From contig NZ_JARWOP010000253.1 of NCBI RefSeq assembly GCF_029868745.1, positions 1-40,307 of the forward strand: a stretch of DNA of 40,307 nt, written 5' to 3'. Of this stretch, positions 1 to 11,100 are shown piece after piece (position 1 is the stretch's first letter; each line of letters opens with the position of its first letter). A program made the translations under genes and the position numbers. Source of the stretch: Nocardia wallacei. Lineage in GTDB: Bacteria; Actinomycetota; Actinomycetes; Mycobacteriales; Mycobacteriaceae. The notes below the pieces were generated by a model, which worked only from the letters and a program-made list of their open reading frames with translations, was not told the origin of the DNA and did no database searches.

Positions 1-120
1 ACCCCCCCCCCCAACTAAAACTCCACCCACATGCTAATTTTCCCCCCCCGCCCCCTCCACCCCCCCCCCCCATTCCCCCCCCCCCCCCCCCCCACCCACC
101 CCCCCGCCGGCCCCGGCCCC
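1..120. repeat. Extreme poly-C low-complexity tract
   Basis: The first 120 bases are dominated by long C homopolymers, including an uninterrupted run of about 19 C near 75-93, broken by single A or T bases. The reverse strand therefore has many G runs of four or more, which could form G-quadruplexes. An open frame across it encodes only a proline-rich stretch and is not a credible protein. Such a tract at one edge could equally be a poor-quality contig end. The rest of 121-303 shows no gene I can support. Confidence 0.8.
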
Positions 121-303
121 GGCGCCGAGTTCGGTTCCTGGCAAGGGCTTCTCCATGACGATTTCCCGGCTTCCGGCTTCCGTGGTGTCGCCCGTACGTC
201 GGGACTGCCGAAAACCCACTTCGCCAGGGTGGCGGAGATCGATCTCCTCGACAATTGGATTATGTGCCGGGCAGGCGGATCGGCGCGCCTATTGTCGAGA
301 AGT

Positions 304-867
304 ATGAGCGAGGATCGTCAGGTGTCGGTGGGGATGGGTACCGCATCGGATGCCGAGGGGTCGCTGGATGCGATATGCGATTTGTACGACGATGTGTTTT
401 CGGCGCCTCCGTTTCTGTGGCCGGAAGGTGAGTCGGTTCGGCACCGGGAGTCGCTGCACGGGCTCGTCCGGGATTCGACCTTCGGATTTGCGTGGGCCAG
501 AGCCTCGAAAACGTTGATCGGGTTCGTCTACGGGGTGGAGTTGAAGGCGGGCACCGACTGGTGGGAGGGCTTTCATCAGCCGATCCCGGCAGCATTCACC
601 GAGGAGTGGCCGGGGCGTACCTTCGCGGTCATCGACCTTGCGGTCCAACGGTTTCGGCGTCGCGCCGGACTGGGGCGTGAACTGCTCGACACCCTGCTGC
701 ACAGCCGGACCGAGGAACGCGCGACCTTGGCCGTGCAGCCGCGGGCGGCGGACACGCATGCGTTCTATCGGGCGGTCGGCGGCTGGCGTCTGGTCGGGCG
801 TCAGGACACCCGGGAATACGAATCCGCCCAGTTCGACGTCTACGTGCGTGATCTCGCGAAACCGTAG
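304..867 (+). CDS. GNAT-family N-acetyltransferase
   Basis: A protein of about 187 residues with a GNAT fold pattern. A central beta strand (FAVIDLAVQ) is followed by an RRxGLG acetyl-CoA pyrophosphate-binding loop near residues 117-123, and then by an FYRAVGGW segment typical of the last GNAT helix and strand. It should transfer an acyl group from acyl-CoA to an amine; the acceptor cannot be read. The ATG at 304 was chosen because the frame upstream runs into the poly-C tract and encodes proline-rich nonsense; the Shine-Dalgarno sequence is weak. It converges on the siderophore reductase gene with only 3 bp between the stop codons. An N-acylation role in the siderophore pathway is conceivable but unsupported. 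Confidence 0.72.
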   Translation: MSEDRQVSVGMGTASDAEGSLDAICDLYDDVFSAPPFLWPEGESVRHRESLHGLVRDSTFGFAWARASKTLIGFVYGVELKAGTDWWEGFHQPIPAAFTEEWPGRTFAVIDLAVQRFRRRAGLGRELLDTLLHSRTEERATLAVQPRAADTHAFYRAVGGWRLVGRQDTREYESAQFDVYVRDLAKP

Positions 868-870
868 GGG

Positions 871-1569
871 CTACTTCCAATACGCGCGCCCCGCGACATT
901 CTCCTTCGGGAGTTTGGTTTTCAGGGACTTGAGGATGGACCGGGTGGTGGCGGCGTCGCAGGCGGCCCAGCCGAAAGCGTCGGCGTCGCAGGTCAGTGTT
1001 TCGGCGGCTTGGCGGAGTAGTTGCCCGTAGTTGACGCGTTCGACCCACGTGATCTCGGTTTTGGGGCCGGAGCGGACGGGCAGGGTGCGGTCGGATTCGT
1101 ACTGCCATTCCAGCCACACGCGGGCGGGGGTGTCCCCGATGGCGTCGAGCAGCGAATTGATGGCGGGGAGGGAGGCGGTGTCGCCGAAGAGGACGAACTC
1201 CGCCGGAAGCGGATCGGGGACGGCGAATTTGGAGCCCATCACCGTCGCGTCGATGACGTCGCCGACCGATGCCTGCTCCGCCCACCGGGAGGCGGGGCCG
1301 CCGTGCAGGGCGAACTCGATGTCGAACGTGTCCCCGGCCGGATCAGGGTCGACGAGGGTGTATCCGCGCTGCAGCAGGTCGCCCTTCTCATCGGGGAACC
1401 AGATGCGAATCCACTGGGTGGGATGCACCGGATGGTCGGCCAGCAGACCGCCGCCGGTGAAGCCCAAGCGCAGGTAGTTGTCGCTGATGCGGTCCACGGA
1501 CGTGACCGTGAGCCGGTAGTCGTCGGCACGCAATGCCTTCAGGACGAGACCGTTGAAACCTTTTCCCAT
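871..1569 (-). CDS. Siderophore-interacting protein (FAD-dependent ferric-siderophore reductase)
   Basis: A 232-residue protein of the SIP/ViuB family, close to the usual family length. These cytoplasmic flavoproteins reduce imported ferric siderophore to release Fe(II). The N-terminal barrel has an RGYTLVDPDP stretch (around residues 68-77), the flavin-binding R-x-Y-T signature. A GDTASLPAI segment (around 149-157) is the NAD(P)-binding start, and the C terminus ends in AYWK as in many SIP proteins. The ATG at 1567-1569 lies only 5 bp from an iron box (1574-1592), so the transcript may be leaderless or nearly so. It is divergent from NRPS 1 and probably shares its iron control. It supplies the iron-recovery step for the neighbouring siderophore system. 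Confidence 0.9.
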   Translation of the reverse strand: MGKGFNGLVLKALRADDYRLTVTSVDRISDNYLRLGFTGGGLLADHPVHPTQWIRIWFPDEKGDLLQRGYTLVDPDPAGDTFDIEFALHGGPASRWAEQASVGDVIDATVMGSKFAVPDPLPAEFVLFGDTASLPAINSLLDAIGDTPARVWLEWQYESDRTLPVRSGPKTEITWVERVNYGQLLRQAAETLTCDADAFGWAACDAATTRSILKSLKTKLPKENVAGRAYWK

Positions 1570-1573
1570 ATGG

Positions 1574-1592
1574 TTAGGTTAGCCAAACCACA
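1574..1592 (-). promoter_or_regulatory. IdeR/DtxR iron box upstream of the siderophore-interacting protein
   Basis: TTAGGTTAGCCAAACCACA matches the mycobacterial iron-box consensus TTAGGTTAGGCTAACCTAA at 15 of 19 positions by eye. It sits 5 bp upstream of the reductase ATG, where Fe(II)-bound IdeR would block the reverse-strand promoter. Confidence 0.75.
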
Positions 1593-1620
1593 TACCTTCG
1601 TCTCGGTGGGAGCTGTACGT

Positions 1621-1626
1621 TACTAT
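1621..1626 (+). promoter_or_regulatory. Candidate -10 element for the NRPS operon
   Basis: TACTAT is a good -10 hexamer. A weak TTCGTC lies about 18 bp upstream at 1597-1602. A start point near 1633 would put the second iron box at or just after the transcription start, a normal repressor position. The assignment rests on motif and spacing only. Confidence 0.4.
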
Positions 1627-1635
1627 GCGAAGAGG

Positions 1636-1654
1636 TTAGGCAAGCCTAGCCTTT
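1636..1654 (+). promoter_or_regulatory. IdeR/DtxR iron box upstream of NRPS 1
   Basis: TTAGGCAAGCCTAGCCTTT matches the iron-box consensus at 13 of 19 positions and keeps the TTAGG and CTA-CCT half-site pattern. It lies 44 bp before the NRPS 1 ATG, just after the candidate -10. It is likely the operator for the forward siderophore operon. Confidence 0.65.
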
Positions 1655-1697
1655 GCGTGTGTGATGAAGGCTGGATTCTCGGCCGGTGAGGAGTCTG

Positions 1698-4600
1698 ATG
1701 CTCGGCAAGGCTGACGTGCGAAACATTGTGGCAGCGGAGCTCGGAGTGCATCCCGAATCGATCGGCTACGAGGACGACCTGGTCAGCCTGGGCATGCACT
1801 CGATGATGCTGATGCAACTGGCCGCCCGCTGGCGCAAGCAGGGGCATGAGGTTCGCAGCTCCGAATTGGCCCTGCAGCCGACGATCGCCGCGTGGGCCGA
1901 GCTGCTGTCGGCCGCGGCCGAACCGGAGCCGCCCGCACCGGCGCCCGCCCCCGCCGAGATCACCGACGGCGACGAATTCGCGCTCGCCACAATGCAGCAC
2001 GCGTACTGGGTCGGCCGCCGCCAGGATCAGCGACTGGGCGGCGTCGCGGCGCACCTGTACGTCGAGTTCGACGGGCGGGGCGTGCAGGCCGATCGGATGC
2101 GGCGCGCGGTCGAGCGACTGGTCCGCCGCCATCCACAGCTGCGGGTGCAATTCACCGACAGCGGCACCCAACGGGTGCTGCCCGAACCATTGCGGCCGGT
2201 TTTTCACCTCGTCGATCTCACCACCGAATTCGACGGTGGCCGAATGGAACTGGAACGGATCCGGCAGGAGAAGAGTCACCAGCGGATGGACGTCGACGCG
2301 GGGCAGGTCGTCGACATCACCCTCACCCTGCTGCCCGACGGCCGCCATCGCGTGCACGTCGACGTCGACATGCTCGCCGGTGACGCGTTGAGCTACCGCA
2401 GGATCCTGGACGACCTCGCCACCCTGTACGAAACCGACGCCGACGCAACCGATTCCATCGGCTACACATTCCGCGAATACCTATCGGACAAGCAGCGCAC
2501 CGCCGTCGACAACTCCACCGCGAAGGCGTGGTGGGAGAGCCGCATCCGGCAACTGCCCGACATCCCCTCGCTGCCGGTGCTGCCGGAGAGCGAGCGGGCC
2601 GATCCGGCGCGCAGCATCCGCCTGCACCACTGGTTCTCGCCGGAGGCCAAGGCGCAGCTCAACAAGATCGCGCACGGGCACGGGGTCACTCCTGCGGTAG
2701 CGCTGGCGACCGTATTCTCCGAGGCGATCGCCCGCTGGTCCGCGCAGCAGCGGTTCCTGCTGAACGTGCCGCTGTTCGACCGCGAACCGCTGCACGACGA
2801 CATCGACCGCGTGGTGGGTGACTTCACCAACTCGGTGCTGGTGGACGTCGATGCGCGCGAGCGGGAGTCGATGGTCGCCCGCGCCAAGCGCCTGCAGCGC
2901 GAATTGCACACCTGCGCGGCGCATTCCACCTACGAGGGCCTCGATGTCCTGCGCGATCTGGGCCGGTTACGCGGCGCCCCGGTCACCCCGTCGGTGGTGT
3001 TCACCTCCGGCCTCGACCTCGGCGAGTTGTTCTCCGACCGAGTGACCCGGATCTTCGGCGAGCCGGTGTGGATCCTGTCGCAGGGGCCGCAGGTGGACCT
3101 GGACGCCCAGGTGGTCGAGCTGGCCGGCGGGCTGATGGTGAACTGGGACGTGCGCCGCGACGCCATGCCCGCCGGCGTGGTCGAGGCCATGTTCGCCGAA
3201 TTCCGGCGGCTGCTGCTGAGTTTGGTGGAACCGGGCGCGGACTGGCAGGCGTCGCTGTCGATCCCCCTGCCCGAAGCCCAGCGGGCGGTGCGCGACGCGG
3301 TGAACGCCACCGAGCGGGACCTCGGCGACCGCAACCTGCACGACGCGTTCTTCGCACTGGCCGAACGGGATCCGGACCGCACGGCGCTGCGCTGGCGCGA
3401 CAGCGGGGCCGAAACCTACGGCGAGCTGGCGGACCGGGCACTGGCGGTCGGCCGCGCGCTGGCCGACGCCGGAGTGCGGCCGGGCGATACCGTCGCGGTC
3501 GTGATCGCCAAGGGGCACCGGCAGATTCCGGCCGTACTGGGCGTACTCGCCGCGGGCGCAACGTATGTCCCGATCGGCACCGGACAGCCGCAGGCCCGCC
3601 GCGACCGCATCCTGGCGCGCGCGGGAGCGCGGGTCGCCCTCGTCGAGGACGGCATCGAGCTGCCCGCGGGCGTCACCGCCATCCCGCTGGGCCAGGCCGT
3701 TACCGGCCCGCGCCTGGAGCGGGCGCACAGCCGCGCGCCCGAGACGCACGCGTACGTGCTGTTCACCTCCGGCTCCACCGGGGAGCCCAAGGGCGTCGAG
3801 GTGAGCCATCGCGCCGCCGCCAACACCATCGACGCCCTCGCCGCCCACTTCGTCCTCGGCCGCGACGACCGGCTGATCGGCCTGTCCTCACTGGAATTCG
3901 ACCTGTCGGTGTTCGACATCTTCGGCGCCCTGTCGCTCGGCGGCACCCTGGTCTGCGTGGACGCCGATACCGAGCGCGACGCGGCGGCCTGGGCGGCGCT
4001 GATCGCCGAAACCGGTGTCAGCGTGCTCAATTGCGCCCCCGGCCTGATCGGCATGCTGCTCGACACCGCCACCGCCGAGCAGCTGCGCTCGATGCGCGTG
4101 GTGATCACCGGCGGTGATCGCGTGAATGCCGAACTGGGACAGCGCTTCCGGGCACGGGTGCCCGGTCTGCGCTTCGCCGGTCTGGGCGGCACCACCGAGA
4201 CCGCCATCCACTCCACGGTCTGCGAGGTGACCGACGACTTCCCCGCAGAGTGGGCCGCGGTGCCCTACGGCACCCCGCTCGCGAACGTGCGGATGCGCGT
4301 GGTCAACGAGCGCGGCGAGGACTGCCCGGACTGGGTCGTCGGCGAATTGTGGATCGGCGGAACGAGTGTCGCCGACGGCTACCGCGGCGATCCGGAACGG
4401 ACCGCGCAGCGCTTCGTCGAGGTCGACGGCGTGCGGTGGTACCGCACCGGCGACCTGGCCCGCTACCTGCCCGACGGGGCGGTGGACTTCCTGGGCCGCG
4501 CCGATCACCAGGTGAAGATCCGCGGCTACCGCGTGGAATTGGGCGAGGTGGAGTCGGCGCTGACCGCGCTGCCGCAGGTGCGCGAGGCCGTGGCGCTGGT

Positions 4601-5129
4601 GACCGACTCCGGCCGCTTGGTAGCGGCCGTCACCGCCGACGCCACCGTCGATTTCGCGGCGGCGCTGCGAGACGCGTTGCCCGCACACATGATTCCCGAG
4701 GCCGTCGAGGTCGTGGACGCGATCCCGTTGACCGCCAACGGCAAACTCGACCGCGCGGCGATCCGCCGTGTGATCGACGCCGAGGCGCTCGACGCGGCCG
4801 ACGCCTACGTGGCTCCCGGCAACGAGGCCGAGGCGGCAGTGGCCTACATTGCCGCCCAGATCCTCGGGGTCGAGCGGATCGGCGTCGAGACCGACTTCTT
4901 CGAGATCGGCGGCAACTCGATCCTGGCCACCACCCTCACCGCCAAGGTGCGCGGGCTACTCCAGGTCGAGAAATTCGGTGTTACAGAGGTTTTCGAAGGA
5001 CGGACAGTCCGCCGGATCACCGCCGGACTGCTCGCGGCAGAGACCACGCCCGGCCGGTTGGCGCAGGTGTCGCGGATCCTGCTCGAGCTCGCCGAGGTGA
5101 GCGTGCCCGAACCGGCGCCCGCGAGCTGA
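1698..5129 (+). CDS. NRPS 1: ArCP-Cy-A-PCP, phenyl-oxazoline module
   Basis: A peptide synthetase of 1143 residues resembling MbtB/Nbt-type starters. Residues 1-75 form an aryl carrier domain (LGMHSMMLMQL, phosphopantetheine serine). A heterocyclisation domain (about 93-525) has an intact DMLAGDALS (DxxxxDxxS) motif near 223-231 in place of HHxxxDG. An adenylation domain (about 545-1025) has [37 protein letters not shown] and NGKLDR. A PCP (about 1045-1118) has GGNSILATT. My manual specificity code, DLFNIGLIHK, resembles threonine more than cysteine codes. Expected product: aryl-(methyl)oxazolinyl thioester. There is no thioesterase or oxidase domain. I prefer the ATG at 1698, with GAGGAG at 1688-1693, over the in-frame GTG at 1686. 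It heads the operon, 45 bp from NRPS 2. Confidence 0.93.
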   Translation: MLGKADVRNIVAAELGVHPESIGYEDDLVSLGMHSMMLMQLAARWRKQGHEVRSSELALQPTIAAWAELLSAAAEPEPPAPAPAPAEITDGDEFALATMQHAYWVGRRQDQRLGGVAAHLYVEFDGRGVQADRMRRAVERLVRRHPQLRVQFTDSGTQRVLPEPLRPVFHLVDLTTEFDGGRMELERIRQEKSHQRMDVDAGQVVDITLTLLPDGRHRVHVDVDMLAGDALSYRRILDDLATLYETDADATDSIGYTFREYLSDKQRTAVDNSTAKAWWESRIRQLPDIPSLPVLPESERADPARSIRLHHWFSPEAKAQLNKIAHGHGVTPAVALATVFSEAIARWSAQQRFLLNVPLFDREPLHDDIDRVVGDFTNSVLVDVDARERESMVARAKRLQRELHTCAAHSTYEGLDVLRDLGRLRGAPVTPSVVFTSGLDLGELFSDRVTRIFGEPVWILSQGPQVDLDAQVVELAGGLMVNWDVRRDAMPAGVVEAMFAEFRRLLLSLVEPGADWQASLSIPLPEAQRAVRDAVNATERDLGDRNLHDAFFALAERDPDRTALRWRDSGAETYGELADRALAVGRALADAGVRPGDTVAVVIAKGHRQIPAVLGVLAAGATYVPIGTGQPQARRDRILARAGARVALVEDGIELPAGVTAIPLGQAVTGPRLERAHSRAPETHAYVLFTSGSTGEPKGVEVSHRAAANTIDALAAHFVLGRDDRLIGLSSLEFDLSVFDIFGALSLGGTLVCVDADTERDAAAWAALIAETGVSVLNCAPGLIGMLLDTATAEQLRSMRVVITGGDRVNAELGQRFRARVPGLRFAGLGGTTETAIHSTVCEVTDDFPAEWAAVPYGTPLANVRMRVVNERGEDCPDWVVGELWIGGTSVADGYRGDPERTAQRFVEVDGVRWYRTGDLARYLPDGAVDFLGRADHQVKIRGYRVELGEVESALTALPQVREAVALVTDSGRLVAAVTADATVDFAAALRDALPAHMIPEAVEVVDAIPLTANGKLDRAAIRRVIDAEALDAADAYVAPGNEAEAAVAYIAAQILGVERIGVETDFFEIGGNSILATTLTAKVRGLLQVEKFGVTEVFEGRTVRRITAGLLAAETTPGRLAQVSRILLELAEVSVPEPAPAS

Positions 5130-5174
5130 GCCGCGGAACCGCCGGAATTCGCCGTACACAGATTGGTTCGATAG

Positions 5175-8100
5175 ATGCGTTCGCTGGAAGACCTGCAGGT
5201 AGCGATGGCGGCTCGGCTCGCCCAGGAGGGACTCGCGACCACCGCGGCCGTGCCGGTGCGCCGAGATCCGGCCCGGGCGCCGCTGTCGTTCGGGCAGCGG
5301 TACGTCTGGGCACACCAGCAGATCGCCCCCGACAGCGCGGCCTACAACCTCTGTCTCGCACTGACTTTCGCGGGCGACGTCGACGCGGCCGCGCTGCGGG
5401 AGGCGTTCACGGCGCTGGTCCGGCGGCACGAGGTGCTGCGCACGACCTATCACACCGACGAGAACGGTGAACCGTACCAGCGGATTCACCAGGACCTGCC
5501 GCCCCGGCTGACCGATGTGGACCTGACGGGCACGACGGACGCCGAAGAACGCCTGGCCGAACTGGTCGCCGCGGCGGCCCGGGAAACCTACGACCTGACC
5601 GCCGAATCGTCGCTGCGCGTCGTGTTCGTCCGGCTGCACGCCACGAAACTCGTCGCGGTGGTGTCCATTCAGCACATCGCGTGGGACGGCATGACGCTGC
5701 CCGCGCTGTCGCGGGACGTGGAGAACTTCTACCGGCAGGCCCTGACCGGTCCGGTCGAGGTGGAGCCGCTGGCATTGCAGGTGGCCGACTTCGCCGAATG
5801 GGAACAGGACCGCTTCCACGCCGAGGACCAGGCCGAGGACATCCGCTTCTGGGAGAGCCGATTCGACGGCGAGGTCCCCGAACTCCAGCTGCCCTACGAT
5901 CGCCGCCCGGTCGCGGTGTCCGAGCGCGGCGACCGCGCCGACCGCCCGCTGAGCGACCGAGCCGACGCCGGTCTGCGGAAACTCACCGCCGCACTACGCA
6001 CCACCCCATTCTCGGTATTCCTCGCCGCCTACCACCTGGCACTGCGGCAGCTGACCGGACGGCAGGACATGGTCATCGGCACCACGGTCGCCAACCGCGA
6101 GGAAGCCGGGATGGAGCTGCTCATCGGCAACCTCAGCAATATGCTGCCGCTGCACATCACCGGCGCTGCGGAAACCTTCGCCGAACTGGTCGAGCAGGTG
6201 CGGTCGGTGACCACGGAAGCGTTCCGGCACAAACACTTCCCGCAGGAGGGCATCGTCCGGGCGGTGAACCGGGCCACCGGGAACGTCGGCTCCAAGCTGT
6301 TCGACACCATGGTGCTGTTTCTGCACCAGAAGATCGACGGCCCGCAGTTGCCGGGCGCCACCACCAGCTGGGAACTGGTGGACAACGGCGGCGCGCTGCT
6401 GCCCCTGGTCGTCGAGACGTTCATGCACGACGACCGCACCGACGTCCAGATCACCTACCGCACCGACGTTTTCGACGCCGAGACCATCGCGCGCCTGCAC
6501 GAGTACATCGACCGGATACTGGCCGAGGCCACCGCCGCCCGCCCGGTGCCCGACCTGCTCACCCTGTCCGACACCGACCGCGCGCACCTGGACGAGTGGT
6601 CGCACGGCACGGCGGTGGAGATCGAACGGGAAACCGTCGACGCCATGATCCGGCACTCCGCCGAGCGCTACCCCGAGCGGGTGGCGGTCGTCTTCGGCGA
6701 CACGGAGCTGAGCTACACCGAATTCGATTCGCGCGTCAACAGACTCGCGCGCCTGCTGCTCGCGCGCGGCGTGCGCAACGGCGACCGCGTCGCCGTCTAC
6801 GCCGAGCGCAGCGAACGGCTGCCGATCGCCTTCGCCGCGGTGCTGCGGGCCGGAGGGGTGTACTTCCCGGTCGATCCCGGCTACCCGGCCGACCGCGTGG
6901 AGTACATGTTCGGCGACGCCCGCCCGACCCTGGTGATCCGTGCCGCGCGCAAGGCCCTCGGCATCGAGCCGGGTGTCCCGGTAGTGGACCTCGACGCCCC
7001 GGACATTACGGAAGCGCTTGCCGCGCTCGATGATTCGCCCCTCGCTGAAACCGAACGCGCACGGCCGATCCATCCCTTGGATGCCGCATACCTGCTCTAC
7101 ACCTCCGGAACGACGGGCCGACCCAAGGGCGTGGTGATCCACCACCGCGGCGTGACGAACCACGTCCAGTGGATGCGGGACTACCTCGAGTTCGGCGCGG
7201 AGCGCATTCTGCAGAAGGCGCCCATCGGATTCGACGTCTCGGTGTTCGAACTGGTCAACGCGCTGTGCACGGGATCGGCGACGGTGCTGCCGCCGCCGGA
7301 GTGGTGGCAGGCCGACGTCGAGGCGCTGGCCGAGATCATCCATCGCCACCGGATCACCCAGATCTCGTTGGTGCCCAGCGTGGTTCGCGCGTTCATCGAC
7401 GCCGGCCCCGATCCGGCCCGGTTGCAGTCGATGCGCTACGTGTACCTCGGCGGCGAATCCGTGCCCCCGGTCCTGGTGGAGGAGTCGAGCCGGTTCTTCG
7501 GCGGCACGGTCCTGGGCCTGTACGGACCGACCGAGGGGTCGATGGACCTCATGCACGAGGACTTCGCCGACACCGCCGAGCGCGACGAACTCCAGTCCGC
7601 GCTGATCGGGCGCCCGGAATGGAATTCGTCGGTGTACGTGCTGGACGAACAGTTGCGGCAGGTGCCGCCCGGCGTGGTCGGTGAGCTGTATCTCGGTGGC
7701 GTGCAGTTGGCGCGGGGCTACCACCGGCGACCCGACCTGACGGCCGCCGCCTTCGTCGCGTGCCCCTTCGCCGCGACGCCGGGCGACCGCATGTACCGCA
7801 CCGGCGATATCGTGCGCTGGAATTCCCGTGGGCGGATGGAATATCTGGGCCGCGTGGACGACCAGGTGAAGATTCGCGGTCACCGCATCGAACTCGGCGA
7901 GATCGGCACGGTGCTGCGGCGGCTGCCGGGCATCGCGTCGGCGGCGGCCGTCACGGTGCAGCAGAGCGGCGGGCCCGCGCTGGTGGCTTACTATGTGCCC
8001 GAACCGGATTCGGCGGACGCCCCCGACGCCGACCGGATCAGGGCCGAGCTGGCCGAGCGACTCCCCGAGTACATGATCCCGTCGGCGCTGGTGCGACTGG

Positions 8101-11100
8101 ACGCGCTGCCGCTGACCGCCAACGGCAAACTGGACCGGAAGGCCCTGCCCGTCCCGGATCTCGGTGGCAGCGGCGGCCGCGGGCGGGCGCTGCGCGACGA
8201 GGCGGAGCGCACCGTCGCCGAGGCGGTGCGGCAGGTGCTCGGCATCGCGGGCGCCACGGAGCTGGCCGCCGACGACGACTTCCTGGCGCTGGGCGGCGAT
8301 TCCATCACCGCCATCCGGATGGCCTCCGCGTTGAAGAAGCGCGGCCTGCTCATCACCACCAGCGCGCTGTTCGAGGCGCGCACGATCGCCCGCATCGCCG
8401 CGGCCGCCGAACCGATCGTGGCCGGCGGGGCGCCCGCGCTCGCCGAGGTCGGCGACGAGACGGGCTGGATCCCGCTCAACCCGATCGCCACCGTGCTCAC
8501 CGAACAGGCCGCGGACTACAGCGGTTTCAGCCAGACGACCGCGGTCGTGACCCCCGCGCACAGCACTCTCGACCAGGTGGCCGCCGTGCTGGCCGCACTG
8601 GTGGACCGGCACCCGATGCTGCGCGCTCGCGTGGCCGAGGATCCGGACGGGCGCACCGCCTTCTACGTCCCGGGCCCGGAGGAGCCCGCGACCGAACCCA
8701 CGCTCACCGAGGTGGTGCTCGACGACGAGACGTGGGACCGCGCAGCGGGTTCCGCGCTCGGCGAGCAGCTGCGCCAGGTCAGCGAACTACTGGACCCGGC
8801 CGCCGGGCGGATGGTCGCGGCGGTGTGGCTGCGGTCCGTCGACGGCGCCCGGGGACGGCTGCTGCTGGTCATCCACCATTTGGTGGTCGACGGCGTGTCG
8901 TGGCGCATCCTGCATGACGACCTGCGCCAGCTGTGGGCTGACCCGGCGGCGGCAGCGGAGCCGGGGACCTCGGTGCAGACCTGGAACACCAGTCTGGTCG
9001 GACTGTCCACCGCCGACGCCGTGGTCGACACCCTGCCGTACTGGACGGCCGCGGCGGAGGGCGTCGATCCGCTGCTCGGCGGCCGGGAACTCGACCCCGC
9101 CGTGGACACCGTCGCGACCGTGCGGGAGATCACCGCAACCCTCGATTCCGACGACACCGCCTTCCTGATGACCACGGCGACCGCGGCGTTCGGTTGCGAC
9201 TTCCTCGACATCCAGGTGGCGTCGCTGGCCGTCGCCGTGCACCGGTTCCGGCGCCGCCGCGACAGCGACGCCCGCACGGTGTCGTTGACCATGGAACGGC
9301 ACGGCCGCGTCGAAACATTGTTCACCGGTGTGGATCTCGCCAATACGGTCGGCTGGTTCACCACCACCTATCCGGTCACCCTGGACGTGGGCGGCGGCTC
9401 CGAGGCGGAGTCGGCGGTGAAGGCCGTCAAGGAGCAGCTGCTCGCGGTGCCCGATTCCGGCATCGGCTGGGGGCTGCTGCGCTGGCTCAACCCCGAGACC
9501 CGCCCGGCCCTCGAACAGCACCGCACACCGCAGATCAGCTTCAATTACATGGGCCGCTTCGCCGTCACCGGTGCGGAGGACACGGTCGAGGACTGGTCGG
9601 CCGCACCGGAATTCGGCTACCTGGGCGGCCACGCCAACCCCGGCATGCCCGCGCCGGCGCTGCTCGACATCAACACGGTCGCGCTGACCGAGGACGACCG
9701 CGTCACCTTGCAGGCCTCGTTCCGTTTCCCGGGTGGCCTGCTGTCCGAGGACGACGCCCGCGAACTCGCCGAGCTGTGGGAATCCGGGCTGGGCGAGGTG
9801 GCGAAGGCGGTGCGCGACAACCAGTTCCGCCGACTCACCCCGAGCGACGTGCTCGCCGGTGAGGTGACCCAGCTCGACCTCGACCGCTGGCAGGAGATGT
9901 ACGGCGAGTACGAGGACGTGTACCCGCTGGCGCCGATGCAGGCCGGGCTGTACCTGACCGCCCTCAGCGCCGGCGCCCGCGACGTCTACAACGTGCAGAC
10001 GCTCATCGGCGTGCGCGGCGAGCTGGACGTGCCGCGCCTGGGCCGCGCCTTCGACACCGTGCTCAACCGCTACCCCAATCTGCGTGTGACACTGTCGGTC
10101 TCGCACGCCGGGCAGCCGTACGCGATCGTCGCCGGGCATGCCGAGGTGCCCGTGCGGGAGATCGACCTCTCGGCACAGCCGGACGCGAACGCGCGGCTGC
10201 ACGAGTTCTACCGCGCCGATCAGGCCGAGCAGTTCGACCTGACCCGCGGGCCGCTGACCCGGGTCACGGTGGTGCACCTGCCCGACGCCACCCACACCGT
10301 GGTGCTGACCATGCACCACCTGCTGCTCGACGGCTGGTCCGGACAGCTGGTGTCGCGAGAGGTGTTCGCGGAGTACGCCGTTGCGGGCGCGGAGCCGATC
10401 GGCACGCCTGAGACCTTCGGGAAGTTCCTGGCGATGGTCCGCGACGGCCAGGACGCGGTGGAGCAGGCGTGGCGCCCGGTCCTCGAGGCCGTGCGACCGT
10501 GCCTGGTCGCGCCGGGCCGCGGCGTCGGCAGCGACGGCATCCCGGTGGAGCGCTCCTTCGCCATCGACGACGAGCTGGTGGAACGGGTGACGGCGCTGGC
10601 GTCCGAGGTCGGCACCACCTTCAGTGTGGTGTGCCAGCTGGCGTGGGCGAACGCGCTACGGTACGTGGCCGGCGGCGAGGATGTCGTGTTCGGCGAGGCG
10701 GTCTCGGGCCGTCCGGCCGACCTGGACGATGTGGACAACGCCATCGGGTGTTTCGCCAACATCATCCCGGCCGTCATCGGCTTCGACGGCGGCAAGAGCT
10801 GGCGGCAGCATCTGACCGAGATCCAGTCCCGCCGAGTGGATCTCATGGAGTACCACACCTATCCGCTCACCTCGGCGCTGCGCGCCTCGGGCACCCGCAA
10901 GCTGTTCGACACCATGTTCGTGTTCGAGTCCTACCCGCCCGGCCGCAAGGAACTGGAGCGGCTGCTCGGCACGGCGGGGCTGGAACTGGCGTCCTTCGAG
11001 GGTGCCGGGGCGACCGACAACGCCCTGCTGCTGATGATCTTCCCCGCCAATTCGCTGCTGCCCAGCGACTCGGTGCAGGCGGCGATCTTCTACGCCGAGG

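Noticed and set aside
31..303. An N-terminal extension of the GNAT gene
   Set aside because: It would translate the poly-C tract into proline runs; homologues should start near the ATG at 304.
304..867. The GNAT gene as the siderophore lysine N-acyltransferase
   Set aside because: Adjacency is the only support; it converges on the reductase, has no iron box and lacks recognisable features of IucB/MbtK-type acyltransferases.
867..871. The 3-bp gaps between convergent stops at 867/871 and 33258/33262 as a special arrangement
   Set aside because: Tight convergent pairs are common in compact actinobacterial genomes, and nothing else links the two sites.
1686..1697. GTG start for NRPS 1 at 1686
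   Set aside because: It overlaps the Shine-Dalgarno GAGGAG used by the ATG at 1698.
5994..8612. An 872-codon reverse open frame inside NRPS 2
   Set aside because: It is the antisense shadow of high-GC NRPS codons; the forward frame contains all canonical NRPS motifs.
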